A stretch of 64,000 nucleotides of DNA. Source: Nakazawaea peltata. Taxonomy: Eukaryota > Ascomycota > Pichiomycetes > Alaninales > Pachysolenaceae. Positions within the stretch are counted from its first letter, which is position 1, and every line of letters starts with the position of its first letter. The notes beneath the pieces are model-generated. The model had not been told where the DNA came from. It made no database searches and saw only the letters and a program-made list of their open reading frames with translations. The position numbers and the translations under genes are program-made. Below are positions 9,879-24,246 of the stretch, piece by piece. The stretch covers positions 376,222 through 440,221 of the forward strand of contig BCGQ01000005.1 in assembly GCA_001599355.1 (NCBI GenBank), in the 5' to 3' direction.

Positions 9879-10874
9879 TTAAATAGCGATGGAACCGATG
9901 ACCTTGACTCTCTTGACACCTCCATCTGGAATAATGGTCAACTTGATATGAGAGACCTTTGGCAAAGCTTGCTCAGCAATTTCGTATTCATGTTCTTTAT
10001 CTGGACCAGTCTTACTCTTATCAACTAACGAAACCCAAGTAGCATCTGTTGGGACTTGTTCAGCAGAGTAACATCCCTCAACTTGGATATATTGAGGGAA
10101 GTTACCACGGAAATGAGCAGTATCAATGACAATCTTGGAAATTTTAGACAGAGGAGCTCCTAACTTGATAATAACCCAATCGACATGACCAGGAGTTCTG
10201 GATCTCAGAGTTTCCCATCCATCACTCATATCGAAACCACGACCTGGCAAGACTAAATTGTCAGCACTACCGAAATGTTGGTCACTTACCAGAACAGCAA
10301 CACCACCGTTCAACACACTGGCCAAATCCAACTCGGTGTTAACATCTTGAGGCAAAATTGGAATGACTTCACCGTAACATCTGAATCTCAGAATACCTCC
10401 ATCTGGGTACATCTTTAACTTAACATATTGGTAGTTAGAGGAAGTAATCTCCAGTCTGGTGAAGAAATGTCTTTGAGAAGGACCACATTCGGTGTATGGA
10501 ATGACCTCATCCCATTTCTCCAAATCGTTACTCAGTTCTACACTGATCAGAGGAGCATGGTTACCGTTGAAAAACAGAGTATCAACTTCGACAGCCTTGA
10601 TCTTAGCAGAAGAAACACCCATCTTGATGATCACCCAGTCGAATGGCTCGGTGTTATGTCTTCTAGTTTCCCATCCGTCATACCAAGCACCGGAATAGAC
10701 AAACTTAGTCAGGTCACGGATCGGCAGCTTTGGCTTGATCAAATTCTCCAGATCCAGGAACCATTGGTCAGAGAAAGAGTGGATGCTACCGCCCAATTTT
10801 TCACCAATGACATCGGTATAGTTTAAAACAATTTGTTTGTGGAATTCTTCTTCAGAGATCTTTGTAACTGACAT
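9879..10874 (-). CDS. DAL2: DAL2, allantoicase
   Basis: 331 residues from the ATG at 10872-10874. It hydrolyses allantoate to ureidoglycolate and urea in purine-derived nitrogen use. The protein is the expected tandem of two allantoicase repeats. Repeat one has GAWYDGWETRRHN and DWVIIKMG; repeat two has SDGWET-x-RSRTPGHVDW and VIIKLG. The x in repeat two is a CTG codon at 10206-10208 (residue 223), where the family has Ala (WETAR). GATA core sites occur upstream (for example GATAA at 10941-10945), in keeping with nitrogen control, though I do not see a dense cluster. Confidence 0.95.
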   Translation of the reverse strand: MSVTKISEEEFHKQIVLNYTDVIGEKLGGSIHSFSDQWFLDLENLIKPKLPIRDLTKFVYSGAWYDGWETRRHNTEPFDWVIIKMGVSSAKIKAVEVDTLFFNGNHAPLISVELSNDLEKWDEVIPYTECGPSQRHFFTRLEITSSNYQYVKLKMYPDGGILRFRCYGEVIPILPQDVNTELDLASVLNGGVAVLVSDQHFGSADNLVLPGRGFDMSDGWETLRSRTPGHVDWVIIKLGAPLSKISKIVIDTAHFRGNFPQYIQVEGCYSAEQVPTDATWVSLVDKSKTGPDKEHEYEIAEQALPKVSHIKLTIIPDGGVKRVKVIGSIAI

Positions 10875-12301
10875 TTTTAGGTGATTGGTCTTCAAAGATG
10901 TCGAAATGTGCAATCTTTGCTCTTTTTATTTCCACGATTAGATAACGAACATGAAAAGTGTGGATCGGTATCGCGATCTTCGGGTTTGTCCGAGATTGAT
11001 TATGTAAGCATTACTCAAAAGGGATTTTGGTTTGCACGACCTCTCCTAATCTGGGTGCAAATATAATTCTAAAAAAGGAATATTTGATTTTTAGGCACGA
11101 CTATAGTGATGATTGTTATTGTTTGCTTTTGGCCGGATTAATTATACTCGGAATGAGATAGAAAGAGATGAGGCAGAATAGTAATTACAGTACCTCTTTA
11201 GCCAAGTGAGGCTTGCTGCTGCAGTTGTAAGTCTAAGAATTTGCGGATGCATTTAAGAACCCACAAAGGGGCATATCTAGATTGTTCTTTATGGTTTAAG
11301 CAATAGGATTAAAGTTGCTGTTATGCGCCAGAATCAGTATGATTTCTGGTTCGGTTTGTCGGTTTGTTTGTTTGCTTGATAATAAGGTCCAATTAGTGGA
11401 ACATGGGCAAATCAACAAAGGATGGAAAATTAAAGTTTGGAATCCATAAGGGTCAGAAGTAAAGACAACAAAATACATATACATTGTAGTGTGATGTAAT
11501 CTAGGTTAGTAGTGCTAGTGCTAGTCTCTAGTGCTGGGCTGGTCTGGGCTGATACACCAATGCATTTCTAGCCAAGACGGAAGCACGGCAGAACGAACGG
11601 AAGCACAGCAATTATCCTCCAACAAACACCGCATAAAAAATCTCCCCATATATTACCGAGACACCTTATAGCAAATACAAACTTGCCCCTTGTTCTCCCG
11701 GCCCCCTTAAAACATCACTCTCCGGAATTTTGTGTGCTGTTATGTATGAGTGCATAAGCAGGAATTTTAGGTGAACAGAAAACGTATGACGTCATAAAGG
11801 TCAAAAAGGTAACACACATTTTAGGAGTTTTTCCTGTCGTGAAATTAAGGTGGAAATTTTCCTAAAGGGCACGGGATGAGCTGAGCCCGGCGTAAATAAA
11901 GACTAAAGAGGATTGGAATAAGAGGGAAAGTATGACCAGAGATCTGATCTCATCATAACCTTTGGAATGCCCCTTCTCACTACCCTTGTCCTCTACTTCT
12001 CCCCCCTCTTCTTCCTCTCGCCGCCCACTACATCCCCTCTACTGCCTCCCTCCATCCCCTGCCCTTGGAATACAAAAGAAATTTCCTTAAGCAAAAATAT
12101 TAATTGACAACCAAATACATCATACTTGCGTCCCAATATTTGCCTTTTTTCCTCATGCTGTGCCCCTATTTTATACTTTCAATTGAACCTTTCCCATATT
12201 AAATTCCGGTATATATATGATCTAAATCTCCCACTTTGCAACAAAGTTTAAAATTCTAATTATCAAGTTATTTGAACATATTTATAGATACATTACCAAA
12301 C
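10875..12301. other. 1.4-kb divergent intergenic region between DAL2 and a HAD-family gene
   Basis: It serves as the promoter region for both flanking genes. Scattered GATAA cores (10941, 11379) sit on the DAL2 side. A pyrimidine-rich CT tract at about 11965-12065 and a TATATATA element near 12210-12217 sit on the side of the HAD gene. I looked for tRNA B boxes and box C/D signatures: a GTGATGA occurs near 11106, but no matching CTGA box follows. No gene is seen. Confidence 0.6.
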
Positions 12302-13999
12302 ATGTCAGCCGGATTTACCAGTGAAGTTAATACAAATAATCCTGTCAACCCGGATTCCAAAGAATTGAAGATTACCCACTCGACTAGTGGCGCTAAGAAC
12401 TTGGCTCAACAAGCCGCCGATGCTGCTTCGGAGGTGAGTTCCGCCGCTGTGTCGCTGAAATCAACTCCGCCTGCCAATGCTGTGAATCTGCCCGGTTATT
12501 CTTACTTGAATAACGATGGTATCGATGAATTGCAACCGACTAGAAGAAAGCGTGTTTCATCGTTGTCGTTGTCGGATCAATGGAATTCCAATTTGCAATT
12601 GACTGGATTGAATTCGAACAGATCTTCTTCCACCAATTTGAGAAAATCCAACTCGAGATTGTCGATGGGCGGTTCTGCCAGATCTTCCAGAAGACCTTCT
12701 TTGACTATGCGTTACAAGAAGAACATTATTGACCATGAAAGAGTTGCATCTTATGCCTTTGCTTTTGATATCGATGGTGTCATTGTCAAGGGTCCTGATA
12801 CCATTCCAGCCCTGAGAGAACTGATGAAGTTATTGGAAGGTGAGAACAAGTACAACATCAAGATTCCATACATCTTTGTCACCAATGGTGGTGGTAGACC
12901 AGAGGCTAAGAGAGCCATTGATTTGTCTAACAGATTGAATGTCCACGTGGATAAAGAACAAGTTATTCAAGGTCATACCCCAATGAGAGATTTGGTGGAT
13001 GTTCATGACAATGTCTTGGTTGTCGGTGGTGTCGGTGATACCTGTAGAAAAGTTGCTGAAGAATACGGTTTCAAGAATGTCTATATTCCATTGGATATCA
13101 TGAAATGGAACCCAAGTGTTTCTCCATATCATGATTTGACTGAGGAAGAGAAACTGGTTCTGAAGGATGTGGATTTCAGCAAGACTGATATCGATGCCAT
13201 CTTGGTATTTGCAGACTCGAGAAATTGGGCTCTGGATCAACAAATCATTTTGGAGTTGTTATTAAGTAAGAAGGGAAGAATGGGTACTATCTCTGAGACT
13301 TTTGATGAAGGTCCAGGTATTTATTTCGCCCACTCTGATTTCGTATGGGCTACCAACTATAAATTATCCCGTTATGGTATGGGTGCTTTGCAAGTATCTA
13401 TTGCTGCATTATATAGAGAGCACACCGGTAAGGAATTAGTCGTCACCAGATTCGGAAAGCCTCAAAGAGGTACCTTCAGATTTGCTACAAAGCTTTTGAC
13501 AAGTTGGAGAAAGGCTTTATTGGACAAACATATCAAAAAACAAGATGAGCAAGACGATGCTCTTGAAAAGAAGAGACAAGCTTTGTTCGCTTCTGATAGT
13601 GAATCTGAAGAAGATTCTGAAGATGACGATGAAGGTTTGAACTTCCAAAAGATCTCGGAAGTGAAATTGGACTTGCCTCCTCCTTCTACTGTCTACTTTG
13701 TTGGTGATACCCCAGAATCTGATATCAGATTTGCTAATTCGCATGACGAGTCATGGCATTCCATCTTGGTTAAGACTGGTGTCTACCAAGAGGGTACTAC
13801 ACCAAAGTACCATCCTAAACTGATTGTTGATAATGTTTTGGATGCTGTTAAGTATGCCATTGAAAGAGAACATCAATTGGAGTTGGAGGAATGGAACAAT
13901 GGTCTGCTTGATTTGACCGATGTCGATCTGCAACAGTCTCGCCCATTGGAGACAATTGCAGGTACTCCGGCCGTTGAGAAGCCACAATTTATTTTATAA
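12302..13999 (+). CDS. HAD-superfamily class IIA hydrolase (CECR5/YKR070W type) with a Ser-rich N-terminal extension
   Basis: 565 residues from the ATG at 12302. The catalytic part (about residue 150 on) has HAD motif I FAFDIDGVIVKG, motif II FVTNGGG, a middle class IIA cap region, and the C-terminal motif VYFVGDTPESDIRFAN with its acidic residues. An acidic insert (SDSESEEDSEDDDE) lies before that last motif. The first 140 or so residues are low-complexity, Ser/Asn/Arg-rich and look like a phosphorylatable regulatory extension; simple YKR070W-type proteins are about 350 residues long. Codon use is strongly biased (TTG, AGA, GGT), suggesting good expression. The substrate is unknown; a phosphatase or lipid-related role is only an inference from the family. 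Confidence 0.8.
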   Translation: MSAGFTSEVNTNNPVNPDSKELKITHSTSGAKNLAQQAADAASEVSSAAVSLKSTPPANAVNLPGYSYLNNDGIDELQPTRRKRVSSLSLSDQWNSNLQLTGLNSNRSSSTNLRKSNSRLSMGGSARSSRRPSLTMRYKKNIIDHERVASYAFAFDIDGVIVKGPDTIPALRELMKLLEGENKYNIKIPYIFVTNGGGRPEAKRAIDLSNRLNVHVDKEQVIQGHTPMRDLVDVHDNVLVVGGVGDTCRKVAEEYGFKNVYIPLDIMKWNPSVSPYHDLTEEEKLVLKDVDFSKTDIDAILVFADSRNWALDQQIILELLLSKKGRMGTISETFDEGPGIYFAHSDFVWATNYKLSRYGMGALQVSIAALYREHTGKELVVTRFGKPQRGTFRFATKLLTSWRKALLDKHIKKQDEQDDALEKKRQALFASDSESEEDSEDDDEGLNFQKISEVKLDLPPPSTVYFVGDTPESDIRFANSHDESWHSILVKTGVYQEGTTPKYHPKLIVDNVLDAVKYAIEREHQLELEEWNNGLLDLTDVDLQQSRPLETIAGTPAVEKPQFIL

Positions 14000-15937
<1,938 letters not shown>

Positions 15938-17560
15938 TCTCTTCCCCATAATATTTATCATCTATATATAAATCAGTTGCACTAGGCAACATGTATAAAA
16001 TAGCCTAATAAAAAAGGTATCACGATATCTCTTATCTTTTTTCAAAGCCTTGGGGCAGATTTGTTTTTGCTTTATGCAGGAAGCATAGCCCATTTTTCTC
16101 CATTTTGGAGAAGTTTTTTTATTTGTAGCCGAGGGCTGAGAAGGGCTGAGAAGAGCACTCTACGCCATAGAATAAAGGACAAGAGCGAGAAATGCGAAAG
16201 TGAATGAAGAGGAAAAAGAGGGCGGAGAGCATCAAGGGGAGAGAGCATTTGAGGTTTGAGCAGATACGCGGGATCATGGGGGGAGTGTGTCAGATGGCAA
16301 CAGTCGTACTATTTGATATGCCAGGTTGGGTCACGGCACTCGTACTGCGCTTAAATTTTTTTTAGTACTTGGTATCTTGAGTATCTTGAGGCTTGGAAAA
16401 TGGGGGAAGGACAGGATCGGGGAAGTCTTTCGGTTGGTCACGGCCAATACAGGAAACATTAAGCATTGCTCCGATCAGACGTTCAAGTGTTGATGACTGT
16501 AAGATGGAGTATCTGGAATACATATCTGGAGTGTAGAGAGCAATGCACAGAATATTAAGGCAATGCTCAATAGTAAAAGCAAAATAAAGATTATTTCTCT
16601 ATGTAGATTTGCCTCGGAAACGGGAACGGATTTTAAGGGTAACCAGTATGACAAGTTATCCGAAGTTACAACTTCTCGGTGTTTCAACGGCATTCAATCA
16701 AGGCGAAGTAAGCTCTATCCGAAAAATCCTAATGTTGATCCCACCTGTTCCTGAATCAAGTTCGGATTCCCCCCACCTACACAATAGATACGAAAAAAAG
16801 ATTAGCTAAAAAAGCAATTTTTTCTCCTAAAAAGTAGCATATTTTCGCTTGCTTAAGCTTGGTTAGGAGGTTTTTTCTCCAACTGAGATGCAGATAGTCT
16901 ACTGCCGTGTTGCGAGATGTGAATGGATTTTAGGCTTGTGCTGTGGATGGAAATATAAATATATGACTGATTGCAATTGAAAACAGTCTAAGGAATAGAG
17001 AGCAAGTAATATTGAGATCTAAAGATTTTAGTGAATCTTTTGAGAATTTTATACTTTTTTTTCAGTCAGACGAGTCTTATTTGATATAGGACCATATTAA
17101 AGTTTGTACATTACAATTTGTACATTGGCCGGACATAAATCTAAAGGTATATCTTTAGAAAAGTGATAAAGGTGACGCCAACGTTGTTATCGGATATCAC
17201 TCAACACTATTCACACTCACACTGTCATTACCCCCATTCTCACCTCCAGAAACTCACCCCCTAACCTCACCCCAATATCCACTCCATAATCTCACCACAT
17301 CTAATCCTTATCAACCACTCCACATTTGAATTTGCTACTATTTTTCTGCCCCACAAAAAGGCAAATTCCACAAATTTGCCCTTCCCAACGCAGCCAAACA
17401 TCGCAAGAGCACTGCTGCTGTCACACGAAATAAACAAAAAAAAAGAAAAGAGGGCACCAAGGGGAAAATTTTTTTGAGCCCCGATTTGACTCGATTTTAC
17501 ATATAAAGAGCTTGAAGGGACCTAAAAATTGACGCCTAATTTTATCAAGGTTAAACAAAG
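15938..17560. other. 1.6-kb intergenic region upstream of the LicD-family gene
   Basis: It contains the ERG11 3' flank and a long promoter region for the next plus-strand gene. Only short open frames are seen. A duplicated GTATCTTGA is present near 16370-16390, and CT/AC-rich stretches occur from 17200 to 17400. No RNA gene or mobile element was recognised. Confidence 0.55.
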
Positions 17561-19423
17561 ATGATGATGGCGTTACCGAAATTATACAACAAGACGTTGA
17601 AAAATGCGTTGATCATGGTGATAGCCCTTCTATGCTTAGCCTACTCGACTTTCCGCTATATTCATGTCGACGTAGAGCAGCCCGCCTTAGTATATGAGGG
17701 ATTCAGAGTGCACCGCGCCAGCTCGTTCAATCCGAGAGATGCCACTTTACAACTTTACAAGCATATTAACAACAAGGAATCTTCATTATATCAGAACTCG
17801 AGTATTGAGGGGATCCAGTTCCACTGGGATGACTGGATGGATCTTTCCCTGGCCGACAAAGTATTGGGCAAATATCGTCGTAAAAATCCAAACGGTGAAT
17901 GTTCGAATACTTTGAAGAACTTTGCCGATGTAAATCCATATTTCATCGAAACTTATAACCAGAAGGTATTACGTGGTCTGGTAGATTTATACTGTTCTCA
18001 TCAAATCCCAGAAAGAATTATCGCTCCAACCAAAGATGGTTATGTTACCGTACCTGTTGGTGAAAGAAAGCGTGTTGGATTCCTTGAGCAGAATTTGAAT
18101 AGTTCTAGAGAGGAAGTCGTAAAGGAATTTGCTCAAGTTCACACCTCGAACCTCGAACAACAAAATCTGAAATTACTTTCCACTTACAAACCATTCGGCA
18201 AAGAAATCGATTTGGAAATTGAAGATTTCATCTTCGATCCAGAATTGGAGATCATGAAATTGTATAATCAGGAGGAGCCGTTGACCGATCTGGACAAGAA
18301 CTACTTGTCTGTTTTGGAGTATGGAAACCTGATTGTCGATACTCTGGATCAATACCTTAAATACCCTTGGATTATTGATGATATTGTTGCTGGTCACTCC
18401 CATCATTTCCTGTACCCATTTTTCAAAAGATACACTTCTGACAGAGAAAGACAAAGTGTCATTCAACATTTGATCCGTGCTTGGTTCAATTTCCTGCAAC
18501 TGAATGGTATCCCTTCCTTCATTAACTACGGTTCTTTATTAGGTTGGGCTTATAACGGAGTCACCATGCCATGGGACACCGATATTGATATCCAAATTCC
18601 AATCAGATATTTCGATCGTATGCTGCGTGACTTCAATGGTTCTTTAGTCTTGGAAGACCCAAAAATTGGAAATGGTAAATACTACTTCATCATTTCCCCA
18701 ACTTATGTCAGACAAGGTAACGGTAAGAACTTTATCGATGGTAGATTTATCGATATTGACTCTCTGTTGTACATTGATTTGACTCTGTTATCTCATTCCC
18801 AAGGTTACACTCCTTCCGATTCCTTCTTGAAGGATTATAGTACCCCATTAGAACGTATCAAGCTGGTTCCCGTCAACTGTAAACATTTCAACTGGCATTC
18901 TTTGGAGGAATTATTACCTTTAAGACACACATATTTCGAAGGTTCTTCGGTCTATATTCCTCATAACGTATCGAGAATCTTGACCAGAAAATACGGTAAA
19001 CTGTCATACACCACAAAACTCAACTTCTTAGAGCATAACTACCAAACCGATATCCAAATGTGGGTCCCTGACAAGATCTGTCCTCATCTGCCTAACTTAG
19101 ACAGTTCGAGATTCTCCGATGACTTGACCAAATCCGAGTTGACTTTCGAAGGTCTGTGTGAGAATCACGAATTACAAGACGAGTACAGAATATTGCATGG
19201 ATACACCCAACGTCATCAAATGTTGAATATCGACGTAGATACCCTGAAGGATTATAACATTCAAGAATTGGGTGAGATGCCACTCTTAAGAAAAGACCTG
19301 TGGGATTATCACCACGATATCATATCGGGAAAAGTTCAAAATTTCGATTGGTATCACCTTGTTGATGAGGAACTGGATAATATCATTATTAATGAGGCCT
19401 CAAATTGGGGATCATGGAATTAG
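17561..19423 (+). CDS. LicD/fukutin-family glycan phosphotransferase, MNN4-like
   Basis: 620 residues with a single N-terminal membrane anchor at about residues 14-33, giving a type II Golgi-type topology. The central LicD-type domain shows INYGSLLGWAYNG followed by the acid-rich MPWDTDIDIQIP signature, a nucleotide/metal site of this family. In yeasts such proteins (Mnn4, YJR061W) support mannosylphosphate addition to N- and O-glycans. It lacks the long Lys/Glu repeat tail known from baker's yeast Mnn4. The family call is secure; the exact paralogue is uncertain, so no symbol is given. Confidence 0.82.
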   Translation: MMMALPKLYNKTLKNALIMVIALLCLAYSTFRYIHVDVEQPALVYEGFRVHRASSFNPRDATLQLYKHINNKESSLYQNSSIEGIQFHWDDWMDLSLADKVLGKYRRKNPNGECSNTLKNFADVNPYFIETYNQKVLRGLVDLYCSHQIPERIIAPTKDGYVTVPVGERKRVGFLEQNLNSSREEVVKEFAQVHTSNLEQQNLKLLSTYKPFGKEIDLEIEDFIFDPELEIMKLYNQEEPLTDLDKNYLSVLEYGNLIVDTLDQYLKYPWIIDDIVAGHSHHFLYPFFKRYTSDRERQSVIQHLIRAWFNFLQLNGIPSFINYGSLLGWAYNGVTMPWDTDIDIQIPIRYFDRMLRDFNGSLVLEDPKIGNGKYYFIISPTYVRQGNGKNFIDGRFIDIDSLLYIDLTLLSHSQGYTPSDSFLKDYSTPLERIKLVPVNCKHFNWHSLEELLPLRHTYFEGSSVYIPHNVSRILTRKYGKLSYTTKLNFLEHNYQTDIQMWVPDKICPHLPNLDSSRFSDDLTKSELTFEGLCENHELQDEYRILHGYTQRHQMLNIDVDTLKDYNIQELGEMPLLRKDLWDYHHDIISGKVQNFDWYHLVDEELDNIIINEASNWGSWN

Positions 19424-19788
19424 TCATTTGTCACATTAACATTCATTGTCATATTTATATAATTTATTAAGCACTGATTGAGCGAATTATGAAATTGTAG
19501 GCGAGTATTAATTGAGCACTTTATGAACTTTTAGAGCTAGCACAGTCGATCAATTTATACAACTTTGCGCACTTAGTTTCCTAATTGGGATATTTGTATT
19601 GCACGACTTAACCCAGCATTTATACCTCATTAGGACATCGTCGCCTTAGACTATCCCTCTCTCTTAATTCAGTCCATCTCTCAGTTCCGTGCATCCCTAC
19701 CTTCCTATTACAACAATTACATAACATAAAAAGCATAGAATAAATATAATAAAATAAATCATAAATCGTAATTATCAAACCTTCAGAA
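19424..19788. other. Convergent 3' flanks
   Basis: 365 AT-rich bases between two converging genes. Nothing beyond likely polyadenylation sequence is seen. Confidence 0.6.
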
Positions 19789-22700
19789 TTAATTGAAATA
19801 ACTCAAAAGATCTTGCTTAAAATCATTAGGTTCCATACTACCTGATCCCGCTCTATCGGTCACAGTTGAACTACCAACAAATTCCTCATTGAATATATAA
19901 AAATTCAACTTGATCAAAGCACAATTCAAATTCTTGAAACATCCAAATTTGAATTTCAACTTCTCCAATAAAACCACATCAAATACAAAATCTACAACTC
20001 TGAAGATATTGTTCAAAATCTCCTCACGAGGTAGATTTTGGAATAAACTCTTTTCTTTACTTCTTTTTGAGTATGAGTCTACTAACCCTGTGAAGACTTC
20101 TTCGTCTTCATCTTGTCCCGGTTTATGATCCAAATCTGTCGATAACAACAAGAAGAGGTTATTAAGGCTCTTTCTCTCGTTATCTTCAGCATTTGTAGAA
20201 TCTTGATACTGGAAGTTATTCTGTAAAGTCTGTTGTAAATTCAAGAATATCTTCACAATATTGATATAGGTACCTAAACTGTATCCCCTTTCAGTATGGT
20301 TAGAAGTTGACTTCCGGTCATCCACATCCATCATGTCTACATTTATAGGAGAATTATGGAAGGAGAAAGTGGAATGAAGATCGGTATCGCCATTATCCTT
20401 CTTCAAATGCTCGAAATTCATCACAAACTTGATCATTATCACGAAAGCATCAAATAACACTTGGAGTTGTAATGAACACATTTTATTCAAATGTCTTGCA
20501 ATAAACTCATCTCCAGGAGTCATCTGTGAGAACATTTGTTTGACATATTTCGAAAGATAATGCTCATAATTGATATAGAAATCCTGAATGGACCCCAAAT
20601 CACAATCAATACCATCTTCAAAGGCATCAACTTGAGGTAAAAAGAACTCTCTCATTATTAACATACAATATGAAATCATAATGAAAATATCCGTTTCCTC
20701 CACTTTATTGGGGATTCTCTTCGGTCCTCCTTTGAAAATATCACACATCTTGTTATAATCTTTAAGCCAAACTTGTTCTTTCAATTTGTGCAATTTGAAA
20801 TTGAACCCAATTTGAGTCTTAAAAGACATATGTTTCAAAAGAAGGTGATAATTCATTATTTTGGAATCAATGATCAGCTCACTCTCTTTTGAATATAATT
20901 TACACTGTTTGATCATTAAATTCCAAATTTTACAAATGTTCAAATAATTACCATTCATAGGATCATTTGGGGGGTTAGAAGCTGAACTTGGTGTAGCCAT
21001 AGATTGTACACTATTCAGTCTGGTCAAATTCCGACTATTCCCATACAACTTGTTATAATAAAATAACTGGTGAAGACCATTTTGTAAGCAAATTAACCCA
21101 AAATCACTCACATGATGTTTGAAAAAGAACCCACCAGATTGTCCCAATTCTGAGCTATTGGACATCAAATCTAATGAAATCAACTTATTTAAACATCTCT
21201 TGTAATTTTCAGGTCTAATTGCAAACCCATTGTAGAAATTCTTGAACTCTCCAACATTACTACAATTCCAGAACATTGAAGAATTTGGCAAATCTAAATC
21301 CAAATCGTCAATCTTCAATGTGGGCAGAATATTATAAAGAGAAGTCAAAGAGATAACCACGTGGAAAATAATATGGATCGTTCTCACCAGAGATTCATAT
21401 TTGATGAAATCGTAGAAATAATCCTCATCCAAGACTCTTTTACCAGAAGAAATCGATTGATAATCCCATCTAACTTTAGTCATTTCAGAGGACTTGACTA
21501 AAGCAGTTAACAGGTTAACTTGACGAATTACTACATTTATACTAACTTCATTATCGGCAAACAACCCATAAATCACACTCAAGGTTAAAGACTGAATCAA
21601 CCAAAGTGGAGAGGCACTGTTATTGCTTAAACCTGTCGATGTAGATGAGTTCTTCTTCTTTCTAGAGTCCAAGTATACATGAATACACCGTCTAGATACC
21701 TCGTATAAACTATTTGCATCCTGTTTAGCATCATCCAATAAAGCTCCAACAGTTGCAACTAACAAAGGAAGGCAAGACACTGAAGCACGTAAATTATCCA
21801 ATTCCACTTGAGAAGTCAGAGACTCTTTTACATCAGCTAAAGTAGTTTTCATCAAGGAATACTCAGACAACATCGATCTGTGGATAAATGGATAATGAGG
21901 TAAAAATCTCTCGACAAACACCTTGGAATAATGGTTCATTTTCTCATTTGAAGGCAAATTTGGTACCTTTACACCTACAAATGGGTATATATTCAAGGTG
22001 TGGTTGATATGGGACCTCAAAATGGGAGAGAACAACAAAATACGTGAGTAAGTGTCCAAATTCATCATTGCTGTGAAAGTATTCGCAGTTTGAATTAGCA
22101 CACGCTGTGGAGGTGTAGAATTCGTCGACATATTATGGTTATTATCCAATAATGAAGGTGAAATGGTGGCATTTGAAGAGGCTGAATTGCTGTTTGATTG
22201 GCTAGCATCTATATTCCCGTAAAACGAGTATCCAGCTGGTATATTGAACATTTTAGGGACATTTATATCGGTGATTTCTTCCAATTCATCCAAATTTTGG
22301 TCTACGGTGTTCTCGTGAGTTGGAATAGAAGACGCAGTATCTTCTTCAATTGGAGATATGTTACTGTGAGAACGGTGGAACTTGTTGAAAGTGTTGGGGT
22401 TTTTGAAGACATGGTGATTACTGAATAATGACTCGACAACCGGCACTTCGGCATCGATATCATCATTATCATAGAAGGAATAACCTGAAATATTGGGCAA
22501 CTTGGACTTCTTTTTAGAAGTTTGGCCCGTTCCAAGTGGACTCACAGCAGAATCATTTTGCTGCAGGGGGTTTTGCAGACGTTGGTTTTGCAGTCCGCCA
22601 TCCAAATTGAAAAGGGAAAGTTCTGGAATCGAATCCAAATCAAACCCATTCAACCATCCGTTGGCCCCAGAATTCGTAGGCATCAAATTAGGCGTAGCAA

Positions 22701-23436
22701 ATTCGACATTCTCCAGATACGAAGCGTTAGGGATCGGCATACTATAATTTGCGGAACTCAGAGCAGAAAACGAAGCTCTTCTCTTAATAAAATCATGTTC
22801 ATCTCTTGGTTTCCCACCTTGAGGGGGGGTCGTTGGGGTCACTGAAGAATTGGAATGGGTCATAATTTGAGCAGGAATATCAGGATAATTACTAGCCGAG
22901 GAGGTCAAATTGATATAAGGAAATCTTGTGTCAGATTTGACCAAACCGGGTTCATCTCCGTTCATTTCATGATCCATATTCGATTCCGAATCCCCATCCA
23001 TTTTGATCCCCTTAATCGAACTCGATCTGCGCCTAGAAATATTCGACCCCACAGACGATTTGCGCTTAGTACTCTGCTTTCTAATGCGAGTAATAGCATC
23101 AGCACAACCAGCATGGAGCTTCTGAGCATGTCTCAATAACAAATCTCGTCTTGAAAACAGGCGTTCACAAACCCCACAAACAAATGGTTTCTCATGTGTA
23201 TGTGACCGCTCATGTCTACTCAAATGTTCCTGCCTAGCAAAAGCTCTCGTACAAGTGGTGCAGACGTACAACCGAGGCTTGCCCGAAGGAGTAGTGCCAT
23301 TCACAGTCATAACGGGACGCACACTAACCGGCTCGCCATCCTCTCCCGTCACCTCCTTATCTATATCTATATCTTCCTGTTTTGGCCTCATCTGATACTC
23401 AATATTATGATTCGTATACTGTGATAAAAGCATCAT
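19789..23436 (-). CDS. Two-finger C2H2 transcription factor with a fungal-specific regulatory domain (ADR1/RSF2-like)
   Basis: 1215 residues from the ATG at 23434-23436. Two adjacent C2H2 fingers at about residues 57-80 ([19 protein letters not shown]) and 85-108 ([19 protein letters not shown]) match the Adr1-type pair, whose known members bind GG-rich sites. A basic linker with Lys/Arg/Ser clusters follows, then low-complexity Ser/Asn-rich activation-type sequence in which GYSFYxN occurs twice. From about residue 490 comes a large domain like the fungal transcription-factor middle region (an [13 protein letters not shown] stretch). Adr1, Rsf2 and related factors all share this layout; I cannot say which is the true orthologue. 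Roles in carbon or lipid metabolism would be inference. Confidence 0.85.
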   Translation of the reverse strand: MMLLSQYTNHNIEYQMRPKQEDIDIDKEVTGEDGEPVSVRPVMTVNGTTPSGKPRLYVCTTCTRAFARQEHLSRHERSHTHEKPFVCGVCERLFSRRDLLLRHAQKLHAGCADAITRIRKQSTKRKSSVGSNISRRRSSSIKGIKMDGDSESNMDHEMNGDEPGLVKSDTRFPYINLTSSASNYPDIPAQIMTHSNSSVTPTTPPQGGKPRDEHDFIKRRASFSALSSANYSMPIPNASYLENVEFATPNLMPTNSGANGWLNGFDLDSIPELSLFNLDGGLQNQRLQNPLQQNDSAVSPLGTGQTSKKKSKLPNISGYSFYDNDDIDAEVPVVESLFSNHHVFKNPNTFNKFHRSHSNISPIEEDTASSIPTHENTVDQNLDELEEITDINVPKMFNIPAGYSFYGNIDASQSNSNSASSNATISPSLLDNNHNMSTNSTPPQRVLIQTANTFTAMMNLDTYSRILLFSPILRSHINHTLNIYPFVGVKVPNLPSNEKMNHYSKVFVERFLPHYPFIHRSMLSEYSLMKTTLADVKESLTSQVELDNLRASVSCLPLLVATVGALLDDAKQDANSLYEVSRRCIHVYLDSRKKKNSSTSTGLSNNSASPLWLIQSLTLSVIYGLFADNEVSINVVIRQVNLLTALVKSSEMTKVRWDYQSISSGKRVLDEDYFYDFIKYESLVRTIHIIFHVVISLTSLYNILPTLKIDDLDLDLPNSSMFWNCSNVGEFKNFYNGFAIRPENYKRCLNKLISLDLMSNSSELGQSGGFFFKHHVSDFGLICLQNGLHQLFYYNKLYGNSRNLTRLNSVQSMATPSSASNPPNDPMNGNYLNICKIWNLMIKQCKLYSKESELIIDSKIMNYHLLLKHMSFKTQIGFNFKLHKLKEQVWLKDYNKMCDIFKGGPKRIPNKVEETDIFIMISYCMLIMREFFLPQVDAFEDGIDCDLGSIQDFYINYEHYLSKYVKQMFSQMTPGDEFIARHLNKMCSLQLQVLFDAFVIMIKFVMNFEHLKKDNGDTDLHSTFSFHNSPINVDMMDVDDRKSTSNHTERGYSLGTYINIVKIFLNLQQTLQNNFQYQDSTNAEDNERKSLNNLFLLLSTDLDHKPGQDEDEEVFTGLVDSYSKRSKEKSLFQNLPREEILNNIFRVVDFVFDVVLLEKLKFKFGCFKNLNCALIKLNFYIFNEEFVGSSTVTDRAGSGSMEPNDFKQDLLSYFN

Positions 23437-24246
23437 CTGTATGAAAAAAACGAGCAAAAGGGAAAATGAGGGGGTAAAAAATCACAGAAAACGAGGGAGA
23501 AAAAAAGTGGAACAGATTCCTCGGTGGGTGTGATTTTAGGTGGTGGTGATATTAAGTGGTGATATTAAATGGATGATATTAAGTGGATGAGAAATGGATC
23601 TCAATCGTTTATATTACTCACTTCGTTTATAAATTCATCTAATGGTTACAAAATTACGATAAACAGCGTATAGCCTGTTTATAAAGGCTCCAACAAAAAT
23701 ATTCCAGACGATTGTTGGTCCAAAACTATAAAAAGCTACCTGCAGAATTTAAGGGAAAGGGATCATTAAAGGTACAGCCAAGAGGGCGTTTATGGCTCAA
23801 TACGGTAAAATGACAAAAAGTGCGCCCAAACGGGATTTTTTGGAGTGATGACACACAAGTTGTGAAACGCGTTAAAAATAGAGGTGGTAAATAGTCTTCG
23901 ATTATCCAATCATATTTCTTGTAATCTTATTGTCATTCAGCTTGGTCTCACCTCGTCGGCCTACAAGTCATTTCCCGATCTTGTTCAAACTTCTGTCCGG
24001 TTTAACACCCTGCTTCACCAAGCTTGCTATTTGCTTCTTTTCCTTCTTTTTCCTTCGTCACATTAAAATTGCGGGGTAAAAAAAAAATGACATAAACAAA
24101 CCAAATCACTTTTTCTTTTTGCGCGCCCTAGCAGCCTCCTAATGCCCACTCTCACACACAAACTGCTACACTTGCCGTTATTGTTCTCACTACAAAAGAG
24201 ACTCATAATAAATAATATTTAAAATATGCAAATATATCCGAGGTAT
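23437..24246. other. Upstream region of the C2H2 factor
   Basis: 810 bases between minus-strand genes. Short direct repeats of GTGGTGATATTAA / GTGGATGATATTAA occur at about 23543-23590. A GTGATGA near 23847 lacks a partner CTGA box at snoRNA distance. No gene is seen. Confidence 0.55.
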
